64,000 nt of DNA from Macrotrachela quadricornifera (GCA_022393335.1 JAJEKB010000795.1:1-64000); one strand, 5' to 3'; shown: positions 17,918-30,660, counted from the first letter of the stretch. Program-made: numbers and translations. The notes: generated by a model not told the origin, from the sequence alone.

Positions 17918-18036
17918 ATCTGAAAAATGCATAAGATATATGATCACATTTGAAAAAAAGAAAAGAAATGAAATTGTCAATAAAAATGTTTAAGAGATCA
18001 TTTTTCATAAATATATATTAATAAATTGTCTTTTAT

Positions 18037-19903
18037 TTATTTTGGTAATGTTGATGTTGAACTATTATCATTATTATTATTTGCATTATGATGTCGTTTC
18101 ATTTCTGTTGCTCGAACATGTGCAAATAAACCTGAACCACCAAGTACAAATAAATTTGATATCCACCAAAGTGTTGTTTTAACCTATAAAAGTAAAATTT
18201 TTTTTTTTTTCATTTTTAAACAGTTATTCATATTTACTTCAGTATAAATCATAACAGCAAGTAATGTTTGTACATAAGATTTTGCTGTACCCGATACATT
18301 ATGTGTTAAAGGACTTGTCATTTGTATTTGAAAACCAGTAACATAACCCATTGAAAAACCAAGTAAACCAGCCATTGTCATTGCAAACCAAAATGGTAAA
18401 TCAAATAATTTTGAATAATTACTAACAATTGAAAATTCACCAAATATAAGCATAAGTGGTAAAAATAAAATACATGCATTAAAATTATTATATAAACATA
18501 AACGCCATACATTGTTATCAACACATGGTAAACATCGAGTTGTATAAATAGCATTTAAAGCTACAAATACACTTGATGCTATACCACAAAATGCACCAAA
18601 CATTGAAAGAGTACCTAAGATTAAACAAGAAAAAAATTGTTAGATTGTGTTTTTTGCTTCCTTCCTTCTCGTTACTCATAAGAAATGAAGAAAATATAAA
18701 AATCTATTATAAAAATTATTTCATATACATATGCATTCAACCGAGAATGAATTGTCGAGGACATGAGAATGATAATCTTTGTTTTTCCGTACGAAGAGTT
18801 CTAATTTTATGAAACATTCTTCTTTTTATTCTATTTATTACAAATACGAAATCATTTATGCATAAAATTCAAACAATCAACTATAGTTTAATGTATATGT
18901 TAAATTATTGTGATTATAATACGCTGTTATTACCATAGACAGAATAAATGTTACACCTTAAGTACTGCCATATAGGAAAATATCGGTTCAATTAGCATAT
19001 GTGAATGAAGGAACAAGTACTACTATTGAAGTATGTAACCGTAATCAGAAAAATGATATCATATTAAAATAATGTTCTCACCAAGTGAATTCTCTTGATC
19101 AATGCCAAGAAAAAAACCTGCAATAATAAGTCCACAACATCCTAAAGCTCTATAAGATGTTTTTTGTCCAAGCATTAAATAAGTAAAAATCTATAAAGAA
19201 TAATTCAAAATCAATCTATTTATTTTCGAAAATAAAAATATAGATTACATACGACATTAGCAACTGTTGTTAATGATCGACCAACCATATAAAATGATAC
19301 AGTTAAATATTTTAAAGTTAAATTATTAAATATAATCATCGCAACAAACATAATCGAAAGTGGAAGGACCTTTTCATAAGAAAAAAAAAAGTTTAGTTTT
19401 TGTCAAAAAATATCCTCTTTTTCAACTTACATCACGTGCAATTTTAAGATCAATTTTAAATGTTGGAAATTTCGATAAACTTGATATATGTCTATTTAAA
19501 TAACCTAATAATGCACAAATTCCAACTGTTACTACACATTGATACCATGTAATAAAAAGTGGTGCATCAAGCTATAATGATACATTTAAAGAAAAAAAAT
19601 TATAAAATTAAATAAAATTACTTTAACATTATTGGAACTAAGTAAATATTTATTTAAAAATACCATTGTTATCGAAACAAACCTTTAAAAAAATTTAATA
19701 AATATATATAAAAAAAAATGATTATTTTTGATTTTGATTTTTTACCAATAAAGTATAACAGCAATTGTTATTTGAGTAAATTTTTTTCTTAATGTATCAT
19801 TTGAATTATTCATTGTAGTAACTGATATAGATTCTTTAATAGGTATACTATTGTTAAGTTTATCAGTTGAACTATTTAATAATGTATAAGAGCTATTGCT
19901 CAT
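18037..19903 (-). CDS. SLC35C1: GDP-fucose transporter, SLC35C1 type
   Basis: Seven exons: 19746-19903, 19622-19682, 19431-19571, 19253-19369, 19082-19190, 18238-18614, 18037-18183 (369 residues, in phase). SLC35C1 imports GDP-fucose into the Golgi lumen in exchange for GMP, feeding fucosylation. The protein has a cytosolic N-terminus of about 45 residues followed by ten likely membrane segments. Family signatures: [12 protein letters not shown] in TM1-2, FNNLTLKYL and [10 protein letters not shown] in the substrate-binding half, [11 protein letters not shown] and [12 protein letters not shown] mid-protein, and [20 protein letters not shown] near the end, the triose-phosphate-transporter motif shared with human SLC35C1. 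The C-terminal tail is Asn-rich and lacks a known sorting motif. Intron 5 (18615-19081, 467 bp) is much longer than the other introns. The gene starts 215 bp after the COPS5 stop and ends 119 bp before the PI3K start codon, all on one strand. Confidence 0.93.
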
Positions 19904-20118
19904 TGTATAAAAAACAAAAAATAAAAAACAAACGATCTAATTTTATTTAAAAAAAAAGAAATCAAATAGCAATATTATCTAATGAAGTACTCGATCATCT
20001 TCAATTTTTTTATATCTGAAAAATAAAATAAAAAATAGTTTATTGCATTCTAGAATAATGTTTGTTTATATATTTTTTAATAAAAGAAAAAAAAGAAATG
20101 AAGACAATTCATAAATGT

Positions 20119-21471
20119 TCATGAATGAAAGGTCACTTGATTAAATAAACGTTCTTTGATTAATTGTGACATTAATGAATTTACAGCTTCTACAGCTGTT
20201 TTTGTACTAAATAAAATAAATTTTCATAAAAAATTTTGTTTTATTTAAAACAAATATTTGTATTTACCAATCTTTTGCTGCTTTTGCTAATTTATCATCT
20301 TGCTTTCGATCTTGTTCAGGTAATGGTAAAAAACTTGTTCGACCTAAATGACTTTCAGCTTGTTCAAGTTTATCTGCTACATCACTTATTTGTCCTGTTA
20401 TATAATCCGCATTAGTTAATAATGTTGATGTGCTTTAAATAAAATATAAATTAAATAAAAAAAAAATATATATATTATAAGTACAAACAAACCTTAATGT
20501 GCTAACCCAATAACGATTCCATAAATGTTCAAGAAGACGTTTATCAAGTGATGATTTAAAAAAAGATACTTCAAGTGGATAATATTGTTTACAGTGAACA
20601 CCAAAATCTTCAATTTTATTTAATGGTATTGGTTGATATTCAATAGCTTCACTTTCTGCTTTATGTCCTTTTGGATATGTACGAAATGCACCAATATTAA
20701 CTTTACCAGCAGATATTGTTCGTGTCGGATCAACCTAAATAGATTATTTTAAAGACAAAAAAAAAACAACGATTTATTTATTTTACCACAATAGCAACAA
20801 ATGGATCTTGATATTGTTGATTTTGCATTTGTGTATCAACATCAATACCTGATAACCAACAACCATAACCAGGATGTGAATGATACCATCCAATAACATT
20901 TTCAGGTCGATTTACTTCTTTAGCCCATAATGTATATGAACTCATATATTCATATGCTTCTTGTTGAGCATTAACACGAGTTTCTATCAATTGAAAAAAA
21001 ATCAGAAATATACAATTTATTTGTCTATATTGTAGATTCAAAATTGTTAGAATTGTTTTTTAAAATTCAAACTGTCTCGATATCTAAATAAATATTTACC
21101 TGTTCCTTCTACTGGTAAAGCAAATGAATCCATAACAATCATATTTTCTCCATCAATTTTTCCTAATAACATGCCCATTACTTCAAGTGTACCACCTGAA
21201 CGAGCATGCATAACTAATTTTAATAAAGCCAAAGCAGAGATTTTACATCGTTTAAAATAATTTGGACTAAAAATTTATAAAAAAAACAAAATAATAATTT
21301 CTCTAAAAATAAAAAATCAATCAATTTTTACTTTTGTAACCATGGACGAGTTTGTAAAATGGATTGTTGGAAACTAGCATCATATGTATAGATTTCATCA
21401 GCTGCTGTTATTTCTTGAACATTATTTGCTTTTTCAAATTGAGCTAAATTTTCTTTTGCATTACCTGCCAT
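20119..21471 (-). CDS. COPS5: COP9 signalosome subunit 5 (JAB1/CSN5), deneddylase
   Basis: Six exons: 21332-21471, 21100-21266, 20787-20983, 20493-20734, 20268-20432, 20119-20206 (332 residues; human has 334). It is the catalytic subunit of the COP9 signalosome, a zinc metalloprotease that removes NEDD8 from cullins. The MPN+/JAMM centre is intact: E75 in [11 protein letters not shown], then H137 and H139 in [17 protein letters not shown] with D150. Further hallmarks are [47 protein letters not shown] and the C-terminal helices ending in LFNQVTFHS. The gene shows no truncation. The start ATG directly follows a TTTTAG acceptor (AG at 21472-21473), so the mature 5' end may be created by trans-splicing or by removal of a leader intron. 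It is the first gene of a tight same-strand group with SLC35C1 and PI3K. Confidence 0.97.
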
Positions 21472-21762
21472 CTAAAAGTAAATAAAATATGTTGAAATTC
21501 TATGAAAGAATATTAAATATGTCAAATTGAAAAATCTGTCAATATAAAATATCCATTATTATCCTTTTCTCTTAAAAATAAGACTTAAAATATTTGTGGG
21601 AAACTTATACAATTATATTATGATTCCTTATTTTCAAAGTAGAAATGTAATCATCATGATCGTCACTACGTTGATTATTCTTTAGGTTTTCGTTGTTACC
21701 AATAAATCTCATTAATTAATAGATGTCGCATCCTTACAACAATAGGCTACGATAGAGTTACA

Positions 21763-21877
21763 GGAATTTTCGTCCTGGACCTTCGGCCCGGAAAAATATT
21801 TTTTTCATATTGAAATCGAGTCACCTTCAGTCTAATATTTATTTTATATCGGGCCGAGAGTCCGGGACGAAAATTCC
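21763..21877. repeat. Inverted repeat, 29-bp arms
   Basis: Arms 21763-21791 and 21849-21877 are near-perfect reverse complements (GGAATTTTCGTCC at the outer ends, GGCCCG at the inner), separated by a 57-bp AT-rich loop. The arms are much richer in G+C than the surroundings. This fits a miniature inverted-repeat element or its remnant. No clear target-site duplication was seen. Confidence 0.7.
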
Positions 21878-23193
21878 TTGGACCAAAATTTCGGCTTCCC
21901 TCTATTTAAGAGGTCAAGTATAGACAAGTAACATTTATCATCGGTCGATTTACTTGATTCTAGACGGATGGAATATCGATGCAGCTTTAGTTGCATGTCC
22001 ATATAAACCATAGAATACAAAGAGCTTTTACAAACTAAATTCATTTTTTTAGAACGCTATGGGTCGATGATGTTAGAAGTAAATTACTAGCAAAATGTCA
22101 TTCATAAACCATAGACTCCCTCACTTTATGGAAGCAGTATTGATTAGTAAAGGTTGTTTTAAAAATTATTGATACAGCTCATTTTGTAGAGAACTCTTTC
22201 TTGCATGTTTTGAAATCTTTCCTTGCTCAAAGTGACGAATTGTGTCTGAGAAAATCTCAAAATACCAGTAAAGTGTGAAAAAGTTATTTGCTAATTACAA
22301 AAATGAAAAGCTTCTAGTTTTGTCATTTTTCTTGAGTACGTCAAAAAACTTAATATTTTGGATTTGTAAGTTTGTCTATATGATGTGTTATTTCAACTTT
22401 AAAAATTCTAAAAAAATTAATTTAACTTTTTCCAGCTTAGCCAATATTATGACGTATTGTTTCTTAATATTTATATTTAGTATGAATGTTTCTTAAGTTC
22501 ATATTCAGATTTGAATCTGATAATATACTCGATTGTGATGCATACCATTTGTGTTGGTTATTATTATAGAATTTCTAGTGTTTTTTTATATGCTAAACAC
22601 AGAAATAAAGTGGTTCATCTGTTGAAAATAAACGAATGTAATGTTTCCAATGACTCGTCTTGAGTGTTTAATTTTCTTCAGGTAACTTTGAAATGGAAAT
22701 TCGTCGACTGAACCAAGTCATGTACGAATTCACATGGTTAATATTAAATAGGAAAATAAGCTCGAAAAACTAAATTCGTATTAGATACTAGCTTAGCTAC
22801 AACAAATAATAATAACAATCAACGCAATAAAAAAAGCAGTGAAAGCAAAAACTTTATAGAAACAACTAAATTATTCATTATATACACGAAATACAACTAA
22901 AATCATTTAAATGCGTAATAAATCAATTTAAGAAACTATTTTCGAAAAGATTGCTTCTACGAATATTCAAATGATTGCCAGTAATTGTAAGTGTTGAGAT
23001 GTAAGAAATGAATGAATATGTAAACAATTTTGAATTCCGTAAAATATTTCTATTCATCTCTTCTTTTCCTATAATGATTGATATTTATATCGTGTAACTC
23101 TTAATTGTTTTATTTCTCCTATTATCTCTTATGATTGATGTCATTTCAGTATCCAATTACAACTAGAGATGTTGACAGATTAATCCATTTTTA

Positions 23194-23245
23194 TTCAATC
23201 CATAACCTGTCCTAGAGTTAAGCCTTTGCCGGGTTACGGATTGAA
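23194..23245. repeat. Short inverted repeat
   Basis: Arms 23194-23209 and 23230-23245 are reverse complements with two mismatches around a TAACCYG core; the loop is 20 bp. Probably the end or relic of a small element; a transcription-related hairpin is also possible. Confidence 0.5.
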
Positions 23246-24244
23246 TTTATCACTTCGCACGCAACTCACGGTTAAATCCGCTTACAAATTTCACTCCTTC
23301 TTCCCTTTTATTCTTTATTCTTACATGCTGCATATAGTTATAGTCACTATTCATTGAACCTTTCGTTTTGCTACTACTTTAGTTATTTTTATTACACCTC
23401 TTGAGTCCTTTACGACTTGCGGTCTTTCTCCCATTTTCATTACTCTGTCTCTATTCTAGCCATTCACTCTCTTCTTTTTAAACATGTGTAAGTATATAAC
23501 TATTGTTTTCCTCAAATTTAACGATAGTAATATTATATTCGATCAATATTTTCCTTCTCTAATGCTTTTTCTTCTATTTGTTTTATCAATTTTCTTTGCG
23601 CGTATTTTTTTCGATAAGATGTGCAATAAAGAATTTCATCTCATTGTGTATATTGCTCGTCACTTCATTTTTACCTCATTGATGATTTAAAATTTATTAA
23701 AAATATTATTACATTGGAATACATATCCAGAAATAAAGAATAGTGTTCTATTTATAAACGTCTCAGTTTCACAGACTACTACAAAAAAATAATACTAATA
23801 AAATAAGAAACTCATTAGTTATTATTTCACTAATATAATTTGAAGAAATCCGTGACGGCTTAATGTCTGCTCTATCAGCGAAATAGCTCGCGAATAATAA
23901 AAAAATACTTCAATTATTTTGATTTTATATAGTATACCAAAATAAATTTCAGCAAAATATGAGTGATTATAGATAAAAATTTATATCCCCGTAAACAATC
24001 TATTATTCATTTAAATTCTGAACATATTCACATACATGTCAACGCAGCTTATCGCAATAATGTTCAATGATATTTTACTACATTTGTTTATATCTTTGTA
24101 ACAATATAAATATACGTTGTCCAATAGTCTTTTTCTTTGAAGTAGAATTAAAACAAATTATAAGCCACTTGATAAAATTACTATGCTAGGTCTAAATATA
24201 TATCATAAGCTTTACATTTATAAGCAATCACAACTGTTTTGTTT

Positions 24245-25495
24245 CTAGTCTTTTCTATCAGAAGAAAATTTTTCTAATTGCTTGGAATGTATATGAAGAT
24301 TAACAATAGAAATATTATCGATAAACGGTCTCTTAAGATGATCATTATCATCTATTCGCCACTCTAGTTTTTTTTCACGAGGATCTACTAGTCTAGTTGA
24401 CTCCCAACGATGACTGCCTGGTGATTGAAATGTACCTCCAAACCATTGTCCTAAAACACAACCATCAACAATGATTCTTTGCTGTTCGATCAAACTACCA
24501 CTACCACCACAACGCTTAATATCTTCTAGTGGTGGAGACCATAGACAAGGTCCGTCTTCCGTGGTATAAAATCGTGACGGAAACACTGCTACACCAGTTA
24601 ATTTTGTTTGAGATAAAGTAGCACCTCTTAAGTTAAGGTAATGTGCACCTAAAGTCATATCATTGATTGCAGTCGTTCCCAAATAAGACATTGCCTTTTG
24701 TGCTCCTAATCGAAACACTTCTATGCACCAACGAACAAACGGTTCTATGGCCAAAGCGTCATGAATAAAAATAAATGAAAGAATTGCTTGATGCACAGTT
24801 GCTATTGGCATTGCAAATGTGACGGAGCAAGCACACATGCGGTGTAAGAACATTTTTAAATCTACATATAACATATTATCATTTTCCATATGAAACACAT
24901 TTTTTATTTTGCTTTGAACCATGTATTCGTGAATGACAATCAAACGTTCAGTAGTGAACTGAACAAATTGGTTATTACCGTCAGGTATCATAAAGCCTTC
25001 TACAAAAAATAGCTTATGGAATTCTTTGAGAAGCACACTTGTATTAACTAAGTCATCATAAAAGACAGCACTTATGTTCAAATCTTGAAGAAATTTACTA
25101 ATAGATCCCACATTTTTTGCAGTACCATTTTTATAAACACTTCGATTTAAGATCAATACTATTCGGAGAGTTGGATTTGTTTTTCGTGCTTGTGCCAAGG
25201 AAAGACTTATGTAACTTTGAAAACGTGAGGCATGCTCACCAAGAAATGTAAACACAAGTGTTGGTTCGACAACTGATTTGAAATGTTCGGCAGGGCTTGG
25301 AACAAGCTTCGATCTTAATAATGCATCATACCGTTCTATTAAACTATCTGGAGTTGTGCCCTTGGGTATAATTGTTAACTGGTTTTGGACGGTAGGTATC
25401 TTAAACTTGAAAAAATAAACGAAAATTCCAATGACCACAGTGAAAGCTAGAAGTAGTAAATATGAGGAATGGAAAATAGATCGAAGTGTTGTCAT
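24245..25495 (-). CDS. Type II membrane glycosyltransferase-like protein, intronless
   Basis: Single exon, 416 residues. A short basic N-terminus (MTTLRSIFHSS) is followed by one membrane segment at about 11-29, the arrangement of Golgi type II glycosyltransferases, with the rest lumenal. An acidic DxD-like motif lies in FHMENDNMLYVD (201-212), a plausible nucleotide-sugar/metal site. Downstream, AINDMTLGAHYL and LHIHSKQLEKF near the C-terminus are the most family-like segments. Sequons occur at N117, N123, N140 and N151. I do not recognise a named subfamily or know the acceptor sugar. Codon choice is clearly less A/T-biased than in the neighbouring intron-rich genes, and it has no introns, which would fit horizontal acquisition or retroposition; neither is shown. 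It has no close neighbours: 2.8 kb of spacer on one side and 6.5 kb on the other. Confidence 0.65.
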   Translation of the reverse strand: MTTLRSIFHSSYLLLLAFTVVIGIFVYFFKFKIPTVQNQLTIIPKGTTPDSLIERYDALLRSKLVPSPAEHFKSVVEPTLVFTFLGEHASRFQSYISLSLAQARKTNPTLRIVLILNRSVYKNGTAKNVGSISKFLQDLNISAVFYDDLVNTSVLLKEFHKLFFVEGFMIPDGNNQFVQFTTERLIVIHEYMVQSKIKNVFHMENDNMLYVDLKMFLHRMCACSVTFAMPIATVHQAILSFIFIHDALAIEPFVRWCIEVFRLGAQKAMSYLGTTAINDMTLGAHYLNLRGATLSQTKLTGVAVFPSRFYTTEDGPCLWSPPLEDIKRCGGSGSLIEQQRIIVDGCVLGQWFGGTFQSPGSHRWESTRLVDPREKKLEWRIDDNDHLKRPFIDNISIVNLHIHSKQLEKFSSDRKD

Positions 25496-27069
25496 TTTCT
25501 CTATACTATAAATCTCGTCCTATAACAATGGACGTGTTTCAAATAATTATCAAAGTAAGACAAAAGATGCTTTTTCGATTATGTTTAATGTCTTTTCTAA
25601 TTTCTAATTTCTTGTTAACAATCTCTTTCAAACGGAAAGATCTTCTTTACCAGTTTATATGAAGGCAGAGCAATTTTCTTGATATTTCAAATGGATCTAA
25701 AAAGTAATAAATAGCCTAAGAAAAAGAATTTACATATATATTGCACAATATATTTAGATGAATTTAATTTCAGCAAATGTTGAAAACCTTAGGGACCATG
25801 TTCGAATTTGTGATGTACAGATTGGTTATTCTATGTGTTATCACTTGTTTCCTCTCTCTTCTATGCATAGTTATACACGTGTGCATGTGTGTATTCACAT
25901 ACGATCTTCATTCTTCTATATAAGATGAACGATCATAAAATGGAAGTTTAAAGCTGTGTAAATTCGAAATTTTGAGCTCACATTTTGCTAACCTATATTT
26001 TACTAATCACCTTCAGTTTTCGTTGTATAGTTCAAAACACATATTAGGGTTCTGTTAATTGGAGCCAAAGACAAACTATTATGTAACTATAAATCAGTTA
26101 TTTAATTTGTACTCATTCAATAAATACTTACTAAATATGTATCATCTTCAACTTCGGTAACTTGAAACTAGAGCTAGGTCAGGAATACTTCCCTCTGAAC
26201 TATCTTATAACTTTCCTAGCACTATTTAAGACCAATTGAAGAGTGGTCTTTATAACCTATTACGATCCATCTAGAGGTAATTCATAATATTCCTTACAAT
26301 CAATCTCGAGTAGTTCCTAGAACTCTGGAAGACGGAACTAAGAGCGATCCTTAGAGCTCCTTGAGGCATATCAATAAGTGATTGTTAGTATCCGTTAAGG
26401 CCTATATCCTGGTGTTGCCTCTAACCGTTTAGAATCTATTTGGGGATCATTTATATAATTTTTGACAGGTTATCGAGAGTTGGTATCTACAATACTGAGA
26501 TCTACGCATGGGTGTTCCTTATTATCTTTGAAAGGTTACCCAGGAATGATGATTAGACAGATCGTTTTGTATAACATTACATAAGTAAAATCAGTCTCAG
26601 AAAGTTTGGTTTATTCCTTAATGTTAATAATAAAAACCGATCAGTAGACAATTTTCTACTACTTACTGTTACCTATTTACACACCGTTTGGCACTCATAA
26701 TCAAGTTTAAATTCTTTTTGTTGCATATGTCATGGAAAATTGGATGAGAGAGTGAGTAAATGATTAAGATGAACTAACTACTATCTATCTACGAAAATTT
26801 ACTCGTAAAAGAACTTCATTTTGAGAATATCGATTTTCTATGAAGCTTGGCCAAAAGTATTGGTAGTCAAAGAACTCAGATGGCAAGATAGTTTCTTGAG
26901 TTTTTTAAGATTGAGAATCTCATTAACGACATCATATTTTTCAAAGAACGCATTCTGTACACTGTAAAAACAAAACAGTGTTCATTGGACTGTACAAAAG
27001 AGAACTCCAACAAATCACATCATTAACATGAATAGTGCCATGTTTTATCCTCTCAATACTGAAAAAAAC

Positions 27070-27700
27070 TCTTACAAAGGAACTTCCTCAAGCAGTGAAA
27101 AGTTTTTAAGGAGATATTTTGCCCATAATTAGGGCCTGGCGAGACTAGGAAAATCCCAAAAGGATAAGGGTCCATATGACTTCCTTCCAGAGTTCTGACC
27201 GTTTTAGTGGATTTTCTAGCCTATGACAAGATACTGACAAAAGTGTTGAATAAAGAAATTTCGACTTGAAATTTTACCCATATGTCGGTCTCATGATCCT
27301 TAGTATATGCTAAAAGTTTCAACGAAAACGAATGTTTTTTTCTCGAGATACCGAATTTGTAAGAAATAGTCATACTTCACAGAGAGCTCAGAAAAATCGA
27401 GTTTTCTTGCAAATTCATGATCTCGAGAAAGAAACATTCATTTTCGTTGAAACTTTTAGCATATAGTAAGGATCATGAAACCTATATATGGGTAAAATTT
27501 CAAGTCGAAATTTCTTTATTCGATACTTTTGTCAGTGTCTTGTCATAGGCTAGAAAATCCACTAAAACGGTCAGAACTTTGGAAGGAAGTCAATATGGAC
27601 CCTTATCCTTTTGGGACTTTCCTAGTCTCGTCAGGCCCTATTTATGGATAAAATATTACTACAAAAGCTTTTCACTGCTTGAAGAAGTTTCCTCGTTAGT
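27070..27700. mobile_element. Fold-back element, arms about 290 bp
   Basis: Left arm about 27070-27361 and right arm about 27409-27700 are reverse complements along their length with scattered mismatches; the loop is only about 47 bp. Outer ends match (AGCAGTGAAAAG left, CTTTTCACTGCT right), and inner landmarks such as CTCGAGA and GTTTCAACGAAAA occur on both sides. No protein is encoded, so it would be a non-autonomous fold-back transposon. The exact ends and a target duplication could not be fixed by eye. Confidence 0.8.
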
Positions 27701-28764
27701 GAAATTTGATCGATTGTAACGAAAAATGTTGCAGCCAATTCGATCATATCAAAAGATTTCTTCATTAGTGTAAGAAGAAAATATGGTTAATAGAGAGCAA
27801 GTTTCCGGAAAAAGTCTTTTTCTTCTCAAATTTCAATTCTAGGAAACTCGAAAAAACGACTTGCCACTCAAACTTCTTGACTTCGAAAACCTTTCGCTAA
27901 ACTTCATAGTATATCGATATTTTCGAGAAATAGTCGATCTTTTATAAAATCAGAAGTTTGCTTTGTCTATCACTAGAACTTGACAACTTTTATCTCATAA
28001 ATGTAATAAATCTATAGTCACAAGCAGTATTCGTATACTGTAGGAAAATGTTTATTTCAGGTTTGTGAATGTGTACCACGGTCCTAGAGAAATCTGCCCA
28101 GTCCTAGAAAAGAAGAACACGTCAACCAGGATGATCTTCACGATACGAACTGGTCACTGTACTCAATTCCAAAAAATAATGCAGAAGATCTTACCATTCC
28201 TAGTTGTTATACGATTGATATTAACCCTTTAAGAAATTTCTTAATACTTAATAACAACAAGATTAGTATTGGCTACTGGTCCTTACAGATTATACTAATT
28301 AAACAATATTGTATCAGATCCGTTTTTATAAAATCGTCTAATTATAAAGATCTTTCTTAAGCATTGCCCACTGGTAACCATAACAAGAGCATAAATACTA
28401 GCCACAGATTGGTCTTAAAGGTCTTTTTGGATCATTCTTGTACATGACTGAAAGAATTAAAAAGTCGGTTTCTATCTTAACTTTGAAGGGTTAAACGGAT
28501 TACTTTGAGATAGATACTAAAGGATTCTAGAGGTAACCAATAGAAAGATCTTAAGGAACTTTACGAAGCATCCTCAAATAGGCACCACAATGTTATAGGA
28601 ATCATCTGTAAATAGCTCTTAGAATGCTACAGTTGATATCGCTAGATAAGCTTTCTGAAGTTTCAGAGATCATACGAATATACATTTTAGAGAATCATAA
28701 CTGCCACTACTTTATAGTCCTTGAAATATTATGAGTGCCAGTCCGCACTTTTTATTTCATGAAA

Positions 28765-28921
28765 AATTACTTGAGTACAATTGAATCCAATATTTATTAA
28801 GTGGGTACTAATGATGTGATTACTAATTAGATAAGCACTAATCAAGTAAGTAATGATGAATTGAATAATAATTAGACGAGTAAGAATTAGTCGAGTACAA
28901 ATTAATGATTACTTACTTGAA
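28765..28921. repeat. Degenerate tandem repeat, period about 15 bp
   Basis: Successive units of roughly 15 bp with cores like TACTAATTAGATAAG, CACTAATCAAGTAAG and AAGAATTAGTCGAGT follow each other about ten times, with drift in sequence and length. It is non-coding and looks like an old minisatellite. Confidence 0.55.
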
Positions 28922-30279
28922 CAATATATAATAGAAACACCTTGTGATGACCTTTGATGGGTTCTCTCTATAATAAGAAATAAAACATAAACTATAGATG
29001 GTTCGTAGAAGATGGATGCGTTAGTGAGCTAAAAATTACGAGTTTATGTGGAGAGCTCACTTTTTCTTACAAAAAAGTAAATTCCAACGTATATACAAAA
29101 AAATAATGACAAAAAAAAGATAAGATGTCAATGAGAATGAAATAGAAACGATATTGGAACTGTGAATATGTAGCAGCACAACTTCACTATAACTTATTCC
29201 TTTATCAAAGAAAAAATGTGTTCTGTCAACATTTTTAGAAAAAGATAAGAATAGAAAGAATAATAAGTAGTAACGTAGGAAGAAAAAAAACTATAAACTA
29301 TAATACGAAAAAAATCTTCAACAAAAGAAGGTAGAGTCTCTTAATTTACGGTGCAAAACTGACAGATCAAATGACAAATATTGTTAGTTTTTGTTGATAC
29401 TAACTTTGTTAGAAAGTTTCAAATCCATTTTCTTCGTTCTTTGAAAATTAACATTTTATAAAATACTTCAGCTAGGAATAAACTCAATTTTTTATTTGTT
29501 CAAAAATATGTTAAATTTTAGAATTTGAATCAGAAAATAGTTTTTCCTTCATTATAGAACGAATAAATAGTAAAAGTTATCAAAATTTTTATTGTCAACG
29601 CCTGAATTAAATGTAGATTGGTATAAAATGACAATAGCTAGCGATCTGCAGTTTTCATCAATCGAAAGAACCTGAATTAGGATATATTTTAATACAATAT
29701 TATACAAGATGAAAAGTGGCGTAGCCAGGAATTTTTCATCATTGGATCGTTTCCCAACTAAACTATTCTGAGGACTGGGCAACAATGGGTAAAAAAAAAG
29801 AATTGGGCCACGATTTCTTAAAGTTGATTGCGAAGATAAAAACGAATATTTATTGAAGCGAGACTCGTGCCTCTCAAACTAAGAAGCGAATTCACTACTG
29901 TTGGAGGTATGAAACGTTCTGAAGATTCTTAGCCCTAATCATGAATACAGCTGAAAATTATTGTGTATTAATCGTTTCAAATAAAGAGATACAAATATCT
30001 CTTGATGGAAGCATGGAGAGATATGCAGTGATCATCATTGGAAGGTGGAGGTAACAACACAATAAGTCCTATCTTGTTGAATTTCTGACTGTTTTTGAAT
30101 TTTTTTCGATTTATTCAAAAAAAAACATACGTTTTTAAATGGATCTATAAAGTAAACTTTCACCGCAATATAACGAAAACAACCTTTTTCTGCTAATTTT
30201 TATGAAAAAATTCCTTAACTTCTCGTAAGTAAATGCCTCTGATGCATTATGAACAGGTTCTGATAGTGTTTGACTCAAG

Positions 30280-30560
30280 GGGGAAACAGCGGATTTGGGA
30301 TTTCAAATTCAGAGGAGATTTTTCGGGATTTTTTCGAATTTAAATCCCAAAAAATCCGCTTTTCCCTTTTTTACGCGTTAAATTATTAAGGCGTAAAAAC
30401 CTGAAAAGCGCACATTTTAACGCAGAAAAACGCGTTAAAAATTACATTTATACGCGTTTTTCTGCATTAATGATTCGTAAAAACGCCGTTTTTACGATTG
30501 ACTACCGTTATAAACGCCGTATTTACGCTGTTTTAACGCGTTTTCACGTGTTGTTTTAAA
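30280..30560. repeat. Patch dense in ACGCG/AACGCC motifs
   Basis: In otherwise CpG-poor, AT-rich DNA this patch repeats ACGCGTT, AAACGCG and AACGCCG on both strands, notably at 30373-30550, often as short palindromes (AAAAACGCGTTTTT-like halves). Spacing is irregular, so it is neither a clean tandem array nor a simple hairpin. It may be the core of an element or a cluster of protein-binding sites. Confidence 0.5.
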
Positions 30561-30660
30561 GGTTTTGTCTGCCTGGGTGGTTTTATTTCAATATGATTTG
30601 TATACCATATTGCAATAAATATCTCATGTCATATCTTTACTCGATAATAAACTTCATACA

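Larger units (their letters stand above)
21474..24244. other. Intergenic region with small inverted repeats
   Basis: About 2.8 kb between the 5' end of COPS5 and the 3' end of the glycosyltransferase-like gene. It contains two inverted repeats listed separately. Short frames at 22275-22496 and 23484-23690 have no recognisable features. Confidence 0.45.
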
